In this document: piece by piece, positions 40,793 through 53,454 of the stretch
How positions within the stretch are numbered: position 1 is the stretch's first letter
Layout of the letters: each line of letters begins with the position of its first letter
DNA from: Okapia johnstoni
Taxonomy: Eukaryota > Chordata > Mammalia > Artiodactyla > Giraffidae
Assembly (NCBI GenBank): GCA_024291935.2
Contig: CM044320.1
Span: forward strand, 31,588,001 to 31,652,000
Length of the DNA: 64,000 nt
Reading direction: 5' to 3'
Made by a program: the position numbers and the translations under genes
The notes under the pieces: generated by a model
Told to the model about the DNA's origin: nothing
The model's database searches: none
What the model saw: only the letters and a program-made list of their open reading frames with translations

Positions 40793-40963
40793 CATATTGC
40801 ACCCACTTCTTTATTCATTATCTGTGGGGCCTTCTAGGTATCCTGTGCCAGAAACTACAAGGTGAGAATGATCCTGCTGCTATGTATTTCACTGAACCCT
40901 CCTGTTTTTTTGTGTGTGTTAGAGTTTTTCCAGTGTTCAAGGAATAAGCACACCCAGTGGAAA

Positions 40964-41173
40964 AGTGAAAGGTGAGTCTCTCAGTCGTGTCTGACTCTTG
41001 GCAACCCCATCGACTGTAGCCCGCCAGGCTCCTCTGTCCATGGGATTCTCCAGGCAAGAATACTGGAATGGGTAGCCATTCTCATCTCCAGGGGATCTTC
41101 CCAACCCAGGGATCGAACTCAGGTCTTCCACATTGCAGGCAGATTTTTAACCAGCTGAGCCATCAGAGAAGCT
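40964..41173 (-). mobile_element. Bov-tA SINE (minus)
   Basis: Reverse copy from GTGAAAGGTGAGTCTCTCAG to CTGAGCCATCAGAGAAGC. Confidence 0.92.
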
Positions 41174-41709
41174 GCAGGCAATCCCCTAATTGATAGAAAT
41201 ATATTATGAAGCTCTGTAGGGAAGTAAGAGAAAGAACCACAGTCTCTACAGTCAAATCAATGGGGAGTCTAAATCCAGGATATAGCAGTGCTCTGTACTC
41301 TGCAGGCACAAAAGAGACTCTAGCCATCTGCTCAGCTAGCCATCCCCATTCGAACTCAAGTAGCACATCACCGCTTGCTCCTTATTCTTCTTTTCTGCCA
41401 TCACAGTGACAGCAAGCATCTATCTCTACTTCTTCAACTTCAGTCGTGTTAACTTTTGGAAGGTGAACTTCATCAGGCTGTCTGGTGAGGGACTCATCAA
41501 TTTCAGACTCCTGTCTTGGGCAGAGCTTGTGCCCCAGACATCCTCTGGGATTTTGGTATTGGTTTCAGATCCAATCTTCAAAGCATATTGGGATGCAACA
41601 TGTAACAATTTTTAGCTGTTTTTCTTTGAAGTTGGCTATGAAACTATCAGATAATCAAAGCTTCACACCAGACATACATTTATTATGGCTGGTTGTAATG
41701 ATTCATATC
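41174..41709. other. Unassigned intergenic sequence
   Basis: Several short overlapping open frames but no recognisable domain; not called as genes. Confidence 0.4.
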
Positions 41710-41830
41710 TCCTAGTTGGACTGCAACCCTCTTCAAGACATAATTGTGTTCCATTCATTTTTGCATCCTCCAAAGAGACTAGTTTTAGTACCTGGCACAG
41801 AGTGGATGCACAATAAATATACGTTGATAT
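41710..41830 (+). mobile_element. L2 3' tail
   Basis: GACTGCAACCCTCTTCAAGA, TACCTGGCACAGAGTGGATG and CACAATAAATATACG fit the L2 end. Confidence 0.6.
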
Positions 41831-43738
41831 GTGCCAAGATTACACTCCAAGTATAAATCCTATACCTCCTGACAAAATGCTGTGAAGTCTAACCTGGCCC
41901 TGGTTATTCTCTAAGGTGCCTGTGTATCACCCCTATTCTCAGCAGCCATCACACTGAAATAGAATTTCATTGCTTTTATGTATGGTTCTAGCCAGAAGGA
42001 GGGTGCAAAGTCAAAGGTGGGGGTGGAGGTGCAGGTCGATTGTCAGTTTGCTTTTTTCTCCACTGTGGTATGTTATAAACAGTTTCATAAGATTTCATGA
42101 GAGCCTGGGGCCTCCGTATACATTATGAAATGCTGAACTAATTGCCAGTTGATGTTTTAAATGTAGTAGAAACAAATTTTAGGGCTGGAGAAAGAATGTG
42201 AAACAAACTTTAGATCCCAAAACCACATTTCTAGTCCAGTTCTGATTTGGCAGCCATCCAGAGGGGCCACATTAAGATACAGATGACATTCTAAAAACAG
42301 AGATTTACTGGTACATTTCCTGTGATATATATTTTTCTCTCTGAGTAATTTGTTGTTTCCCCTTCTTCTTTATATCTTCTAGATTGTATTTCTAGTAGTG
42401 GTCCCATATTCACATAAAACAAAACATTTTTGCTTTTTTGTCTTTAACACTACTCTCCTAGAAACTTTTTATCACTAGGTTCTGTTTCACATTCACTTCC
42501 CGAAATTTCTTTAACTGTACTTTGGCATAAATATTTTTGATGTCTATATTTCTTTTTGTAATGATCTTTCCTGGAAAGAATACCAGATAAAATAAGTCCA
42601 TAAAAATGTAAAATGTTTAGGTAACATCTTATTTGACTTTCAAATTGCTTATCAAATATGAATGCTTTCACCCCAAAAGAGAATAATTTATTTCCTTTTC
42701 CTGCATGATTACCTCAGCGTTTGAAAAGAGAAGCATAAAAATCATTTTGTAAGGCATTTAGTTGGAAATTTCTTCCTCAGAAACATTGCTACTTGAACTG
42801 AAAGAATGAGAGGAGTGAATGTTACATGCATAGTAAGATAGATATTATGAATGTATGAAACAGCACCAACCCTGTTTAGAGAATAATTCTAAAGCATTAA
42901 CGAATTAAACAAATGAATATTTCACCTTTCTACTGGAAAAAAAGAACAGGATGAATTCTTTAGACGATTTTATCTCAATATATGATCCATCAGTTTTGAC
43001 CTCTTGAGTTGACTTGGGAAATTATATATGTAGTTTCCATATTAAATGTTTTGTTACCCAGGAAATGCAGGCTTTTGTGGCACAGCTCTTAATATTATGC
43101 ATAATGTATGACCACCATCAGCCTCAATTTATATTCAGCAAGTTTTTTTTTGCAAAGCATCCATACCATTAATAGGGACAAACGTATTTACCCAAAACTT
43201 TACACACCACTCTGCATTTGCCATAATGAAAACGTTAATAGTCCAAATGGCATTCTATTTTATCACTAAATGTTCTTGTTGTCTATTATTTACAAATGAA
43301 GCTATGTCACTCATGTACATAAACTGACATCATCAACACACAGAGCACCCTACAAGAATCTCAATATAATACACCATCTGTGCATTGTTCCTGCAGGAAT
43401 CTGTGAGCACTAACAATATGTTTAGAGTCAGAGGTACTCTTGTAGTTGAAAATCTCTGTTAGAGAATCCTTTTCTGTGTTTACTTGGGAACAAGGACCCA
43501 TAATGTTATGTTCAACAACATAATTTGTTTCCATTCAGGAGATAATTTCCTTTCCTAAAAGAATTTTTCTTTTTCCTCTTTTAGGCCTAAACCAAGGGAC
43601 TTTCAAGATAGAATGTAAATTATTTTATAACAGCACAAAGTAGAAACACAGCAACTGGGCCTGAGCTTCCAGTTTCTTTCTCATATATTTAGAGTAGAAT
43701 GATGCAGTGAAAGACACTGACTATTTTACTTTTAATTT
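41831..43738. other. Unassigned intergenic sequence, 1.9 kb
   Basis: AT-rich, free of young ruminant repeats. No coding frame of note. This is one of the longest insert-free stretches in the flank. Confidence 0.45.
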
Positions 43739-43750
43739 CTAGTTTGTTCT

Positions 43751-44046
43751 CTTTTTTAAAAAAAATTATTTATTTATTTTTGGCTGCACTGGGTCTTTGT
43801 TGGTGCGCCTGGGATTTCTCTAGTTGCAGTGAGCTGGGGCTTCTCCTCCTTTTGGTGTACAGGCATCTCATTGCGGTAGCTTCTCTTGTTGCAGAGCAAG
43901 GGCTCTGGGGTTCGAGGGTTCAGTAGTCGTGGCCTATGGGCTTAGTTGCTCATGGGCATGTAGGATCTTTCCAGACCAAGGACTGAACCCATGTCTCCTA
44001 CATTGGCAGGTGGATTTTTAACCACAGGACCGCCAAAGAAGACCCT
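43751..44046 (-). mobile_element. CHR-type SINE (minus)
   Basis: Reverse copy, TTATTTTTGGCTGCACTGGG to GGACCGCCAAAGAAGACC. Flanked by CTAGTTTGTTCT (43739-43750) and a one-mismatch copy at 44047-44058. Confidence 0.93.
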
Positions 44047-44122
44047 CTAGTTTATTCTTTGATGAGAAAATTTCCCTGTAAGTATTTAAAGCACTTTTTA
44101 GAAATTTAGACCTAGTAGCTCA

Positions 44123-44535
44123 GTACAGATGTGAGAGCTGGACCATAAAGAAGGTTAAGCACCGAAGAATTGATGCTTTTGAACTGCAGTGCTGCAGAAG
44201 ACTGTTGAAAGTCCCTTGGACTGCAAGGAGATCAAACCAGTCAATCTTAAAGGAAATCAACTCTAAATACTCTTTGGAAGGACTGATGCTGAAGCTCCAA
44301 TAATTTGGCTACTTACCGTGAACAGCTAACTCATTGGAAAAAACCCTGATGCTGGCAAAGACTGAAGGCAGAAGAAGAAGAGGGCAACAGAGGATGAGAT
44401 GGTTCGATGACATCACCAGTTCAATGGACATGAACTTGGGCAAACTCTGGGAGATGGTGGAGGACAGGGAAGCCTGGTGTGCTACAGTCCATGGGGTGGC
44501 AAAGAATCAGACATGACTTGGCGACTAAACAACAG
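44123..44535 (+). mobile_element. BovB 3' fragment
   Basis: GTGAGAGCTGGACCATAAAG to CAGACATGACTTGGCGACTA. It encodes a frameshifted piece of the BovB C-terminus. Confidence 0.88.
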
Positions 44536-44769
44536 TAACTCATTAATTCACAGACCCCTCTCCCTCTGGTTTTATTGTTCTAAGGGCCTATACTGCTATT
44601 TTTCCTCTTCTCCTTTTCGATTTCACTTTAGTACTTGATCAGAAGGCACAACACCTATAGCAGAAGTAAAAAAGAATGTTGTATTAAAATTATTTACCAA
44701 AATTTACATTTGGACTCTAATGATAGACAATAAATGGAAATTGGTATGTTAAAGGTATACCCAACCATG

Positions 44770-44945
44770 CGTGATGCTAAGTCGCTCAGTACCTCTGTCC
44801 ATGGGATTCTCCATGCAAGAATACTAGAATGGATTGCCACGCCACCCTCCAGGGGATCTTCCTGACCCAGGGATCAATCCTGCATCTCTTACATCTCCTG
44901 CATTGGCAGGTGGGTTCTTTATCACTAGAGTCACCTACGAAGCCC
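44770..44945 (-). mobile_element. Bov-tA SINE (minus), internally deleted
   Basis: GCTAAGTCGCTCAGTACCTCTG skips the usual GTGTCCGACTC part. ACCCAACCATG at 44759-44769 and 44946-44956 is the 11-bp duplication. Confidence 0.92.
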
Positions 44946-45224
44946 ACCCAACCATGAAAAATAATTAAAATTACAGCTACACCTATTAGGAAGTTGAGAA
45001 TAAAAAGTTTGACTCAGTTCAACACATTTTGTCTCTTAAGCAGAACCGTTTAGGTAGGAGACAGAAATCTTTGCTTTAGAACCCTTCCAGCCTGATTACA
45101 TACTGTGGAAAACTGGGAGACCAAATTCTTTAGTCCCCAGCCATCTTAAATCATCATCTCTAGCCTGGGTTTGGTACCTTTGTTCCCACTGTGTTCATCT
45201 CTATAGGAGCACTTATTACCGTAC

Positions 45225-45585
45225 CTTTTTGTTTCTTGTTCACTAGAGTGTAAGCTTCTTGAGGTCAAGAGTCATGTCTTGTTCATTCATACATCCAACA
45301 AATATTCATCAAATATCTACTACATACCAGTCATTATTTAAGGCACTGAGGATACAGCAGTATAAAAATAAACAAACTAGAACAACAGAAAAACATGCCC
45401 TGCCCTTGTGTAGTTCACAGTCTAAGAAGTTCAGGGGTGTGTTATGTTGCCTTTCTCAGACTTACCTGCCTATGTGTTTTCCATGCTTATGTCTCTTATC
45501 CTCTCAATGTCTTCATTCAATGCCCATGTTGCAACTTAACCTTGCTCAGTGTCTGGTATTCAATAAATATTTGTTGAATTGAACA
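45225..45585 (+). mobile_element. L2-like and other old repeat text
   Basis: AGAGTGTAAGCTTCTTGAGG, CATCAAATATCTACTACATACC and the tail GTCTGGTATTCAATAAATAT resemble L2 ends and similar old repeats, probably two overlapping pieces. Confidence 0.5.
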
Positions 45586-46460
45586 ATTGTTTCTCTGTGT
45601 TCGAGGAAGCCATGGCTTGTGGAATTTCTAAGTTAGAAAAACATAAATATATTGCTGTGGGGCCCATTCTAAGGTGATGTGGGACCTGAAAAGAGAGAAA
45701 TATGTGTGGAGATGACTCATGTTTGCAGAACCAAAGGAGTGGTCCAGGTCACTGTGACAGGGCCTGGGGCCAGTACAAGATGGGCTTGGGATCTTAGCTG
45801 AGTAGAGATGAAAATGGCTGAAAACATAAAAAAGGAATTTGAGAGGTACATGGAAACCCCCTTTAACCACCTTAGAGGTAAGACTTAAAGAACAGAGCAG
45901 AAACCAATGGCCTGTTTAAAACTGGGGAGGTCACCCCAATAGATACAAATTTTCTTTTGGAATCCTATCCTGCTAGGATGACACTTTCTGTCTGGGAATG
46001 GAAGTAAAGGGAGAACAGAGGTAAAGATAGACCATGGGCAATGAAGCTTTCTTTAACAATCAAGGGCAGAGTCTATTCTAAAGATAAATCAAAAGATGGA
46101 TGAGGGTGAGAAAACTCTACAGTGAGGCAACAGACTATGATTAAGGTTGAAAATAGCCTATAGGCCATTGGGGGGCCCCATGGACTCTAGAGTTACCAGC
46201 TCTACTATCCAGTTTAGGTCTTCTGTAGTATTCTCTCCTGTTAACCACAGCCTTCAGTTAAACTTTGTTCAATGTTTGAAATATGCTCTAAATATGTAAT
46301 AAGGTTCATATTTAGCATAGTTACACTAGCAAAAAATGGATGCTAGGAGATTATTTATATAAAACATAGTATAGCCACTTGAGAATGTCATATTGCCACT
46401 AAGAATGGTGGTATACAATTATTAATTATGATTTATTACCAAAATATTGCTAAATGAAAA
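45586..46460. other. Unassigned intergenic sequence
   Basis: No named repeat or gene seen. Confidence 0.4.
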
Positions 46461-47200
46461 TCAGTTCAGTTCAGTTCATTTCAGTTGCTCAGTCATGTCT
46501 GACTCTTTGTGACCCCATGGACTGCAGCATGCCAGGCCTCCCTGTCCATCACCAACTCCTGGAACTTACCCAAACTCATGTCCATTGAGTCGGTGATGCC
46601 ATCCAACCATCTCATCCTCTGTCGTCCCCTTCTCCTCCTGCCCTCAATCTTTCCCAGCATCAGGGTCTTTTCCAATGAGTCAGCTCTTCACATCAGGTGG
46701 CCAAAAGATTGGAGTTTCAGCTTCAACATCAGTCCTTCCAGTGAACACCCAGGACTGATCTCCTTTAGGATGGACTGGTTGGATCTCCTTGCAGTCCAAG
46801 GGACTCTCAAGAGTCTTCTCCAACACCACAGTTCAAAAGCATCAACTCTTTGGTGCTCAGCTTTCTTTATAGTCCAACTCTCACATCCATGCATGACCAC
46901 TGGAAAAACCATAGCCTTGACTAGACAGACCTTTGTTGGTAAGGTAATGTCTCTGCTTTTTAATATGCTGTCTACGTTGGTCATGACTTTCCTTCCAAGG
47001 AGTAAGCGTCTTTTAATTTCATGGCTGCAATCACTATCTGCAGTGATTTTGGAGCCCAAAAAAACAAAGTCAGCCACTGTTTCCACTATTTCCCCATCTA
47101 TTTGCCATGAAGTGATGGGACCGGATGCTATGATCTTAGTTTTCTGAATGTTGAGCTTTAAGCCAATTTTTTCACTCTCCTCTTTCACTTTCATCAAGAA
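46461..47200 (-). mobile_element. BovB 3' part (minus)
   Basis: Reverse copy from TCAGTTCAGTTCAGTTCATT to the codons for LMKVKEESEKIGLKLNIQKT. The minus frame 46688-47197 (169 codons) keeps ILKSRDITLPTKVCLVKAM and [12 protein letters not shown]. It forms a large inverted pair with the BovB at 47680-48240. Confidence 0.93.
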
Positions 47201-47679
47201 GTAGATTATAAAATTACATGATCCTGTTTTTGTAATAAGAAATTAATATTTACATATGTATTCCGAAGGCTACCCAGTAAACTATTCATGGTAAAAAATA
47301 GTGGGTGGTGAAATTTAAAGTTTTTAATTATTTAAAATTTTTACCATTAAATTTGTTACTTGTAAAATAATAAAATAATACATAACCTTTAAAAAGAGAA
47401 ATAAAGAAGCAGAATAACTAAGAATTGCTCTTGCAAATGCTATACAATCATTACAACTGCTAACTTGAAGGTTTTCTTACTTGTATCCATTTTTTCCAAG
47501 AGTGATTAGAAAATGAAATCCTTGAAACAAAACACGCCTGATATAGATGTGTACTGAGCACCTACTCAGTACCAGTGCTGTATCATTGCTCAAGGCACTC
47601 CAGTGAGCAGGCCAGACGTGGCTCCCATTCTTATGGAATGGGGAACGTAAGCCATGCTAACCATTTGCCACTGTCCAAT
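47201..47679. other. Spacer between inverted BovB copies
   Basis: AT-rich sequence. About 47535-47600 resembles old repeat text (GTACTGAGCACCTACTCAGT). Confidence 0.4.
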
Positions 47680-48240
47680 CATGAAATTAAAAGACGCTTA
47701 CTCCTTGAAAGGAAGGTTATGACCAACCTAGAGAGCATATTGAAAAGCAGAGACATTACTCTGCCAACAAAGGTCCGTCTAGTTAAGGCTATGGTTTTTC
47801 CAGTAGTCATGTATGGATGTGAGAGTTGGATGGTGAAGAAAGCTTAGAGCCGAAGAATTGATGCTTTTGAACTGTGGTGTTGGAAAAGACTCTCGAGAGT
47901 CCCTTGGACTGCAAGGAGATCCAACCAGTCCATCCTAAAGGAGATCAGCCCTGGGTGTTCATTGGAAGGACTGATGTTGAAGCTGAAACTCCAATACTTT
48001 GGCCACCTCATGCGAAGAGCTGACTCATTGGAAAAGACCCTAATGCTGGGAAGGATTGGGGGCAGGAGGAGAAGGGGATGACAGAGGATGAGATGGCTGG
48101 ATGGCATCACCAACTCGATGGACATGGATTTGGGTAGACTCCGGGTGTTGGTGATGGACAGGGAGGCCTGGCGTGCTGCGGTTTATGGGGTCGCAAAGAG
48201 TCGGACACGACTGAGCAACTGAACTGAACTGAACTGAACT
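47680..48240 (+). mobile_element. BovB 3' part
   Basis: ATGAAATTAAAAGACGCTTA to the tail GAACTGAACTGAACTGAAC. An in-frame stop follows WMVKKA near 47845. Confidence 0.93.
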
Positions 48241-49261
48241 GACTGAAGCACAGTGGCGGAGAACAAGGCTTGGCTTAGCAATCAGTCAGAAGTGAGTTCT
48301 TCCGTTTTACCTGTGAAGCCCCTGAGTGAAAAACTCAGTTACTATTGCCATGGCCTCAGGGCATCCATAGTACACAATCTTCAACCTACTGTCTCAAAAC
48401 AGGCTCCTTGGCTTTCCTTGCCTGGACTCCAACAGGCTCTTTTTAGTTGTCACATCTCCTTTAATAGAGTTCTTCTTCCCTTCCTAAGGCTAAAAGACTT
48501 TCCCCTTATTACTTTCCTTAAATGAGCTTTTATTCATTTAATGGAGCAATTTTTTAAGTGGTGTGAATTAGACAGTATGGCTAGCAAGTGGAGAGAATTT
48601 TAAAACAGGTAGGTGTGTGTGTGTAAGAGAGACTGGGGGTGCATCCTCAGAGATCCTCATATTCCCTCCCCCCCATCCTAAGGGACTTACTAAAGCAATA
48701 AGTCCCTGTGCTGTTTGCTGATTGAAGACCTTAATGAAAACAATGCCTGACAATATGTTTGATGAATTAGTGGTATCTACTCGTTGCATTCCAAGAGGCC
48801 ACCAAGGAAAAGGGGGCATGTATTCATTCATTCAATTCATATTTAATGTATATTATTTTATGCCAGGCATTGGAGTGAATGGCAAAGAGAAAAGAGTGAA
48901 TAAGACAGGCAACTCTCCTATTCTTAAGAAGAGTATGACCCAACAGCAAAACAAAGACCCCACCCATCCACATAATGGTTTCCATCTTATTATAAATTCC
49001 ATATGCAAGCACTAGGAAAGCAGCAAACCATAGGCTCTTCACATTAAAGTCAAGACAGGTCTGGGCTTATTCTCAGGTCTAGTGATTTTTTTTTCAAAGT
49101 TTATGTTTTAGAAATTTACTTTTTAAATCAATTTTTTCTTCTGAAGGTTTCCATTTACAAAAGAAATGTTTTAATTTGCTTTTTAAAATAAGCTTCACAT
49201 TGCAGAATTTTTAAATTTATGTAAAAAATGTGAAGATGGTACAGTCCAGTGATTTTTAAAC
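48241..49261. other. Unassigned intergenic sequence
   Basis: Includes a short (GT)n near 48613-48624. About 48825-48930 (TCATTCATTCAATTCATATT, TATGCCAGGCATTGGAGTG) is old-repeat-like. No gene. Confidence 0.4.
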
Positions 49262-49425
49262 CTGTGAACTTTTGAGCAAATGACAATCTATTTGAGTCTC
49301 AGTTTCCTTATCTGTAAAGTGGGAAATATAGAGTGGCTGTCACAGATTTTTTTATAAGAATTAAAAATAATATTTATAAAACATCTCCCATTTGATAGAT
49401 GTTTGATAAATTCTAGCTTTTATTA
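49262..49425 (+). mobile_element. MIR fragment
   Basis: GAGTCTCAGTTTCCTTATCTG, GTAAAGTGGGAAATATAGAG: MIR middle part. Confidence 0.65.
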
Positions 49426-49474
49426 TAGCCCTCCAGCCTCATTCTTGGGTTCATGTAAAGGCTAATATTCCAGA

Positions 49475-49605
49475 AGAAGAGGCTGTATATATATATATAA
49501 CATATAGAGGATTCACGTTGCTGTACAGCAGAATCTAGCACAACATTATAAAGGAATTATACTCTACTAAAAAAGTAATAAAAATCTTAACAATTAAAAA
49601 AATAA
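49475..49605 (+). mobile_element. Bovid L1 3' end
   Basis: GATTCACGTTGCTGTACAGC, AATCTAGCACAACATTATAA, ending in an A/T-rich tail: a strongly 5'-truncated L1. Confidence 0.7.
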
Positions 49606-50155
49606 ATGCTAATGTCATTTCTGGACTTACAGGCAAGTCATTTATGGCTTTTCAATCTCTGTGTCATCTGTCCAAGGGATACTTCCAGAATGACCTGAGC
49701 ACACTCTGTTCAAGGTCAGAGTCATGCCAGTGTTGAAAAAAGAGAAGTCTTACTCTAGGAATTCTTGAGTATGTAACCGTTAAATCACAGCTACTCTTTT
49801 AGACAATTGACATACTTACTAGGCTGAAAGAATCTAGAGTTACAATCCTTCATAATTTTTGGCATGCCTTTTCCACAGCCAACTGAATTCAGCCAGAAAT
49901 TAGTAAGATCAAATGACTCACTACTGGTGAGAATGGCCAACCAGCTAATTGGAAAAAAATAGAGACATTTGCAAGGGAACATCACCAGTGATGCTTCAGA
50001 CAGTGCTGATAAAATGTACATGATTACATCACTATGTGTTTCTTTTTTAAAAAAATCTATCTTCACTTGGCTTTTGTAAAGACTTCTCTCTTTTTTTGAA
50101 GACAAATGCTGAGATTCATTGCTATGGGGAATAGTAAGGATTATTTTTACAGAGA
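49606..50155. other. Unassigned intergenic sequence
   Basis: A minus-strand frame of 158 codons crosses 49791-50267 but runs into the MIR at its start and has no known domain; not called. Confidence 0.4.
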
Positions 50156-50520
50156 ACATTTTTTGAACACTACCAATGTGCCAAGCACCTTGCTCAGGGC
50201 TGTATGTGTATTTTCTCATCAAATCCTCACTACGAATCAGTGAGGCAGGCTCTGTTACTCTATCCAATCTACAGAGGTAGAAAATTACATTGAATTTGAT
50301 TCCAGAGCTTGTGCCTTTATCCCCCAGAAGGTACAGTTATAACATTTTATTCAACAAATAATTTGAGCACCTGCTCTGCTGGGTATTATGCTAGTTCTGG
50401 GGATAATTTAGAACAAGACAAACATGGACCCTACCCTCACACAATGCAGAGTCAGGGCTATCCATTATGAAGGGATTTCAATAAAGTCTGATGATAATTA
50501 TAATGGGAGCAGCATAGGGT
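50156..50520 (+). mobile_element. MIR and a second old repeat
   Basis: AATGTGCCAAGCACCTTGCT, CTCATCAAATCCTCACTACG (MIR-like), then TTATTCAACAAATAATTTGA, TGGGTATTATGCTAGTTCTGG (unnamed old repeat). Confidence 0.5.
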
Positions 50521-51328
50521 ACCAAGGGAATAGAGCCAAAGTATAATTTCATACCCGCTGAGCCTTCCTGAGAGTCCTGAGACTGCATGCATTCTACAGA
50601 GAAATTTAGATCATTGATTACATGTCATTCAGTTCACAAATCTGTAATTCTTTATCATCTCACTGGTTCTTTTTTCTCTCTCTTTGTTCCTCTTCCCTCA
50701 TCCTTTACCCTTTCTTTATCCCTCCCTTTATTCTTTGTTTTCTTTCTTTCTTTTTTAACATCTAGGTTAAGAATATGTTTGGCTTCTCCCCTGTTGCCTT
50801 AATTTTCTGGAATTCAAATTACTGTATTTTTGTTTGTCACTGGAAGAAAGTAGATTTTTCAGATATTACTTTTTTCCTGTTATACAAAGGAAGGAAAAAT
50901 ATTTGGTAAGGTTTGAAGGCCAAGTTATAAGACCCTTTTAAAAAATCATCTAACTCAACTCTTTTCTGAAAAGGCACTATCACCATCTTAAAATGAGTTA
51001 AAATACTCATTGAATTTTTAAACATCAATCAAGTCCTATTAGATAATACTGAGTTACGTAAAATGAGTTAGAAATATGTATATTACATTTCCCTTGAGGA
51101 CATTTGAATGTTAAAAAGAGAAATTCTTTTAGAAAATCATTTTGTTTTTGCCAAGCCAATAATATTTGAAAAATAATTTGAAATATTTTGTGAAACCTCA
51201 TATCTCAAGAGATTCATCCATCTCTCCAAAATTGTTAGAACATGTGTTTTATTTCCACACCTAAACTTATCCAAATTGGGTACTCTCCTAGAATTAAAAA
51301 AATCTTTAAAGGACAGGGGAGGAAAAAA
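50521..51328. other. Unassigned, with pyrimidine-rich patch
   Basis: A C/T-rich patch at about 50667-50757; the rest is AT-rich. Confidence 0.45.
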
Positions 51329-51545
51329 AAGCTGCTGCTGCTGCTGCTGCTGCTAAGTTGCTTCAGTTGTGTCCGACTCTCTGCGACCCCATAGACAGCA
51401 GCCCACCAGGCTCCTCCGTCCATGGGATTCTCCAGGCAAGAGTAATGGAGTCAGTTGCCATTTCCTTCTCCAATGCATGCATGCATGCTAAGTCGCTTCA
51501 GTCGTGTCTAACTCTGTGCAACCCCATGGACAGCTACCAAGCTAC
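51329..51545 (-). mobile_element. Bov-A2 SINE (minus) with (GCT)8
   Basis: Starts with eight GCT triplets (51331-51354), which is the reverse of the Bov-A2 (AGC)n tail, then TTGCTTCAGTTGTGTCCGAC and a second, shortened monomer after (GCAT)n at 51474-51488. Confidence 0.9.
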
Positions 51546-51767
51546 AAATCCAAACCAACTGCAACACTTGGATTTGAGCATTAGTCTGAAGTTTTCGCTT
51601 TTGCTTGAAGAATCTCTTTTAAAATAATAATAGCCAGGCTATATGAAGCTCCCGTTACATTCCAGGCACTGTGCAAGTTTTCAACATTGTGTTAATTAGA
51701 TTCTTTATGGTGGCAAAAAAGGAGACATGGTTACTTGGCTCAGTTAAACAGGTTTATTTAGAAGGAT

Positions 51768-51986
51768 GGCGTCTCTGGTGGCTTAGTCGGTAAAGAGTCC
51801 TCCTGCCAATGAAGGAGACATGGATTTGAACTCTGGGCCGGAAAGATCCCCTGGAGAAGGAAATGACAACCCACTCCAGTCTTCTTGCCTGGAAAATGCC
51901 ATGTACAGAGGAGCCTGGTGGGACACAGTCCATAGGGTCACAAAGAGTCTGACACGACTTAGCCACTAAACCACCACCATCATTTA
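51768..51986 (+). mobile_element. Bov-tA SINE
   Basis: Forward copy, GTCTCTGGTGGCTTAGTCGG to GACACGACTTAGCCACTAAA. ATTTAGAAGGAT before and ATTTAAAAGGAT after look like its duplication. Confidence 0.9.
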
Positions 51987-52463
51987 AAAGGATACAACAT
52001 GGGGAAGTAGAAAAGATGGATAAAGTTCTCATTGCAGGCTCATGGAAAGCTAGATTTTTGTTCTAGCCACTGTGCAACAACTGAGTAAAACTCCAGTCTG
52101 GCCATATAAGCTCCCCTTTGGTGACCTCACAGGGACTCTTGGCTTGTTGCCATGCACATGAGTCAGCTCCTCTGGCTGTGTCTCTCCACCTGCTTATTTT
52201 TCCAACTATTGCTATTGACTCCATGCTGCTCACTTTCTTTCTGCCTCGTGGCTTTGCTTACTCATGGCTTCTATTTCCTGTCACCCCTCTCCTCACTTCT
52301 GCATTTACCCAAGGCTGACCCTCCCTGGATGTTTCATACTAAAACTCTGCCAGAGAGAAGAAAGGGCATGCCTCTTATGCCAGGCTTCCTCACTGGCCAC
52401 CAGTCTCCAACCTTTGTCAATCTCTGTCTCATAGGCAGGGTTACATGGCAAAAGCACAAGGCA
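51987..52463. other. Unassigned intergenic sequence
   Basis: The stretch 52000-52460 is not identified; two plus-strand frames (up to 118 codons) run into the BovB and show no domain. Confidence 0.4.
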
Positions 52464-52472
52464 AACACAGCT

Positions 52473-53454
52473 GGGAAACCTGTATGCAGGTCAGGAAGCA
52501 ACAGTTAGAACTGGACATGGAACAACAGACTGGTTCCAAATAGGAAAACGAGTACATCAAGGCTGTATATTGTCACCCTGCTTATTTAACTTACATGCAG
52601 AGTACATCATGAGAAATGCTCGGCTGGAGGAAGCACAAGCTGGAATCAAGATTGCCAGGAGAAATATCAATAACCTCAGATATGCAGATGACACCACTCT
52701 TATGGCAGAAAGTGAAGAAGAACTAAAAAGCCTCTTGATGAAAGTGAAAGAGGAGAGTGAAAAAGTTGGCTTAAAGATCAACATTCAGAAAACTAAGATC
52801 ATGGCATCTGGTCCCATCACTTCATGGCAGATAGATGGGGAAACAGTGGAAACAATGGCTGACTTTCTTTTTCTGGGCTCCAAAATCACTGCAGATGGTG
52901 ACTGCAGCCATGAAATTAAAAGACGCTCACTTCTTGGAAGAAAAGTTATGACCAACCAAGACAGCATATTAAAAAGCAGAGACATTACTTTGTCAACAAA
53001 GGTCCGTCTAGTCAAGGCTATGGTTTTTCCAGTGGTCATGTATGGATGTGAGAGTTGGTCTATAAAGAAAACTGAGCGCAGATGAATTGATGCTTTTGAA
53101 CTGTGGTGTTGGAGAAGACTCTTGGAGAGCAAGGAGATCCAACCAGTCCGTCCTAAAGGAGATCAATCCTGAGTGTTCATTGGAAGGACTGATGCTGAAG
53201 CTGAAACTCCAATCCTTTGGCCACCTGATGCGAAGAGCTGACTCATTTGAAAAGACCCTGATGCTGGGAAAGATTGAGAGAGGGAGGCGAAGGGAACGAC
53301 AGAGGATGAGATGGTTGGATGGCATCACTGACTCAACGGACATGAGCTTGGGTAAGTTCTGGGAGTTGGCGACGGACAGGGAGGCCTGGCATGCTGCAGT
53401 CCATGGGGCCACAAAGAGTTGGTCACGACTGAGTGATTGAACTGAACTGAACTG
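52473..53454 (+). mobile_element. BovB LINE, 5'-truncated
   Basis: AAACCTGTATGCAGGTCAGG to GATTGAACTGAACTGAACTG. AACACAGCT at 52464-52472 and 53455-53463 is the duplication. The frame 52570-53085 (171 codons) holds YADD and CESWSIKK; a stop and a small deletion at about 53080-53130 break the C-terminus. Confidence 0.95.

Noticed and set aside
49791..50267. Minus-strand 158-codon frame as a gene
   Set aside because: It overlaps a MIR, has no recognisable domain, and no splice or promoter context.
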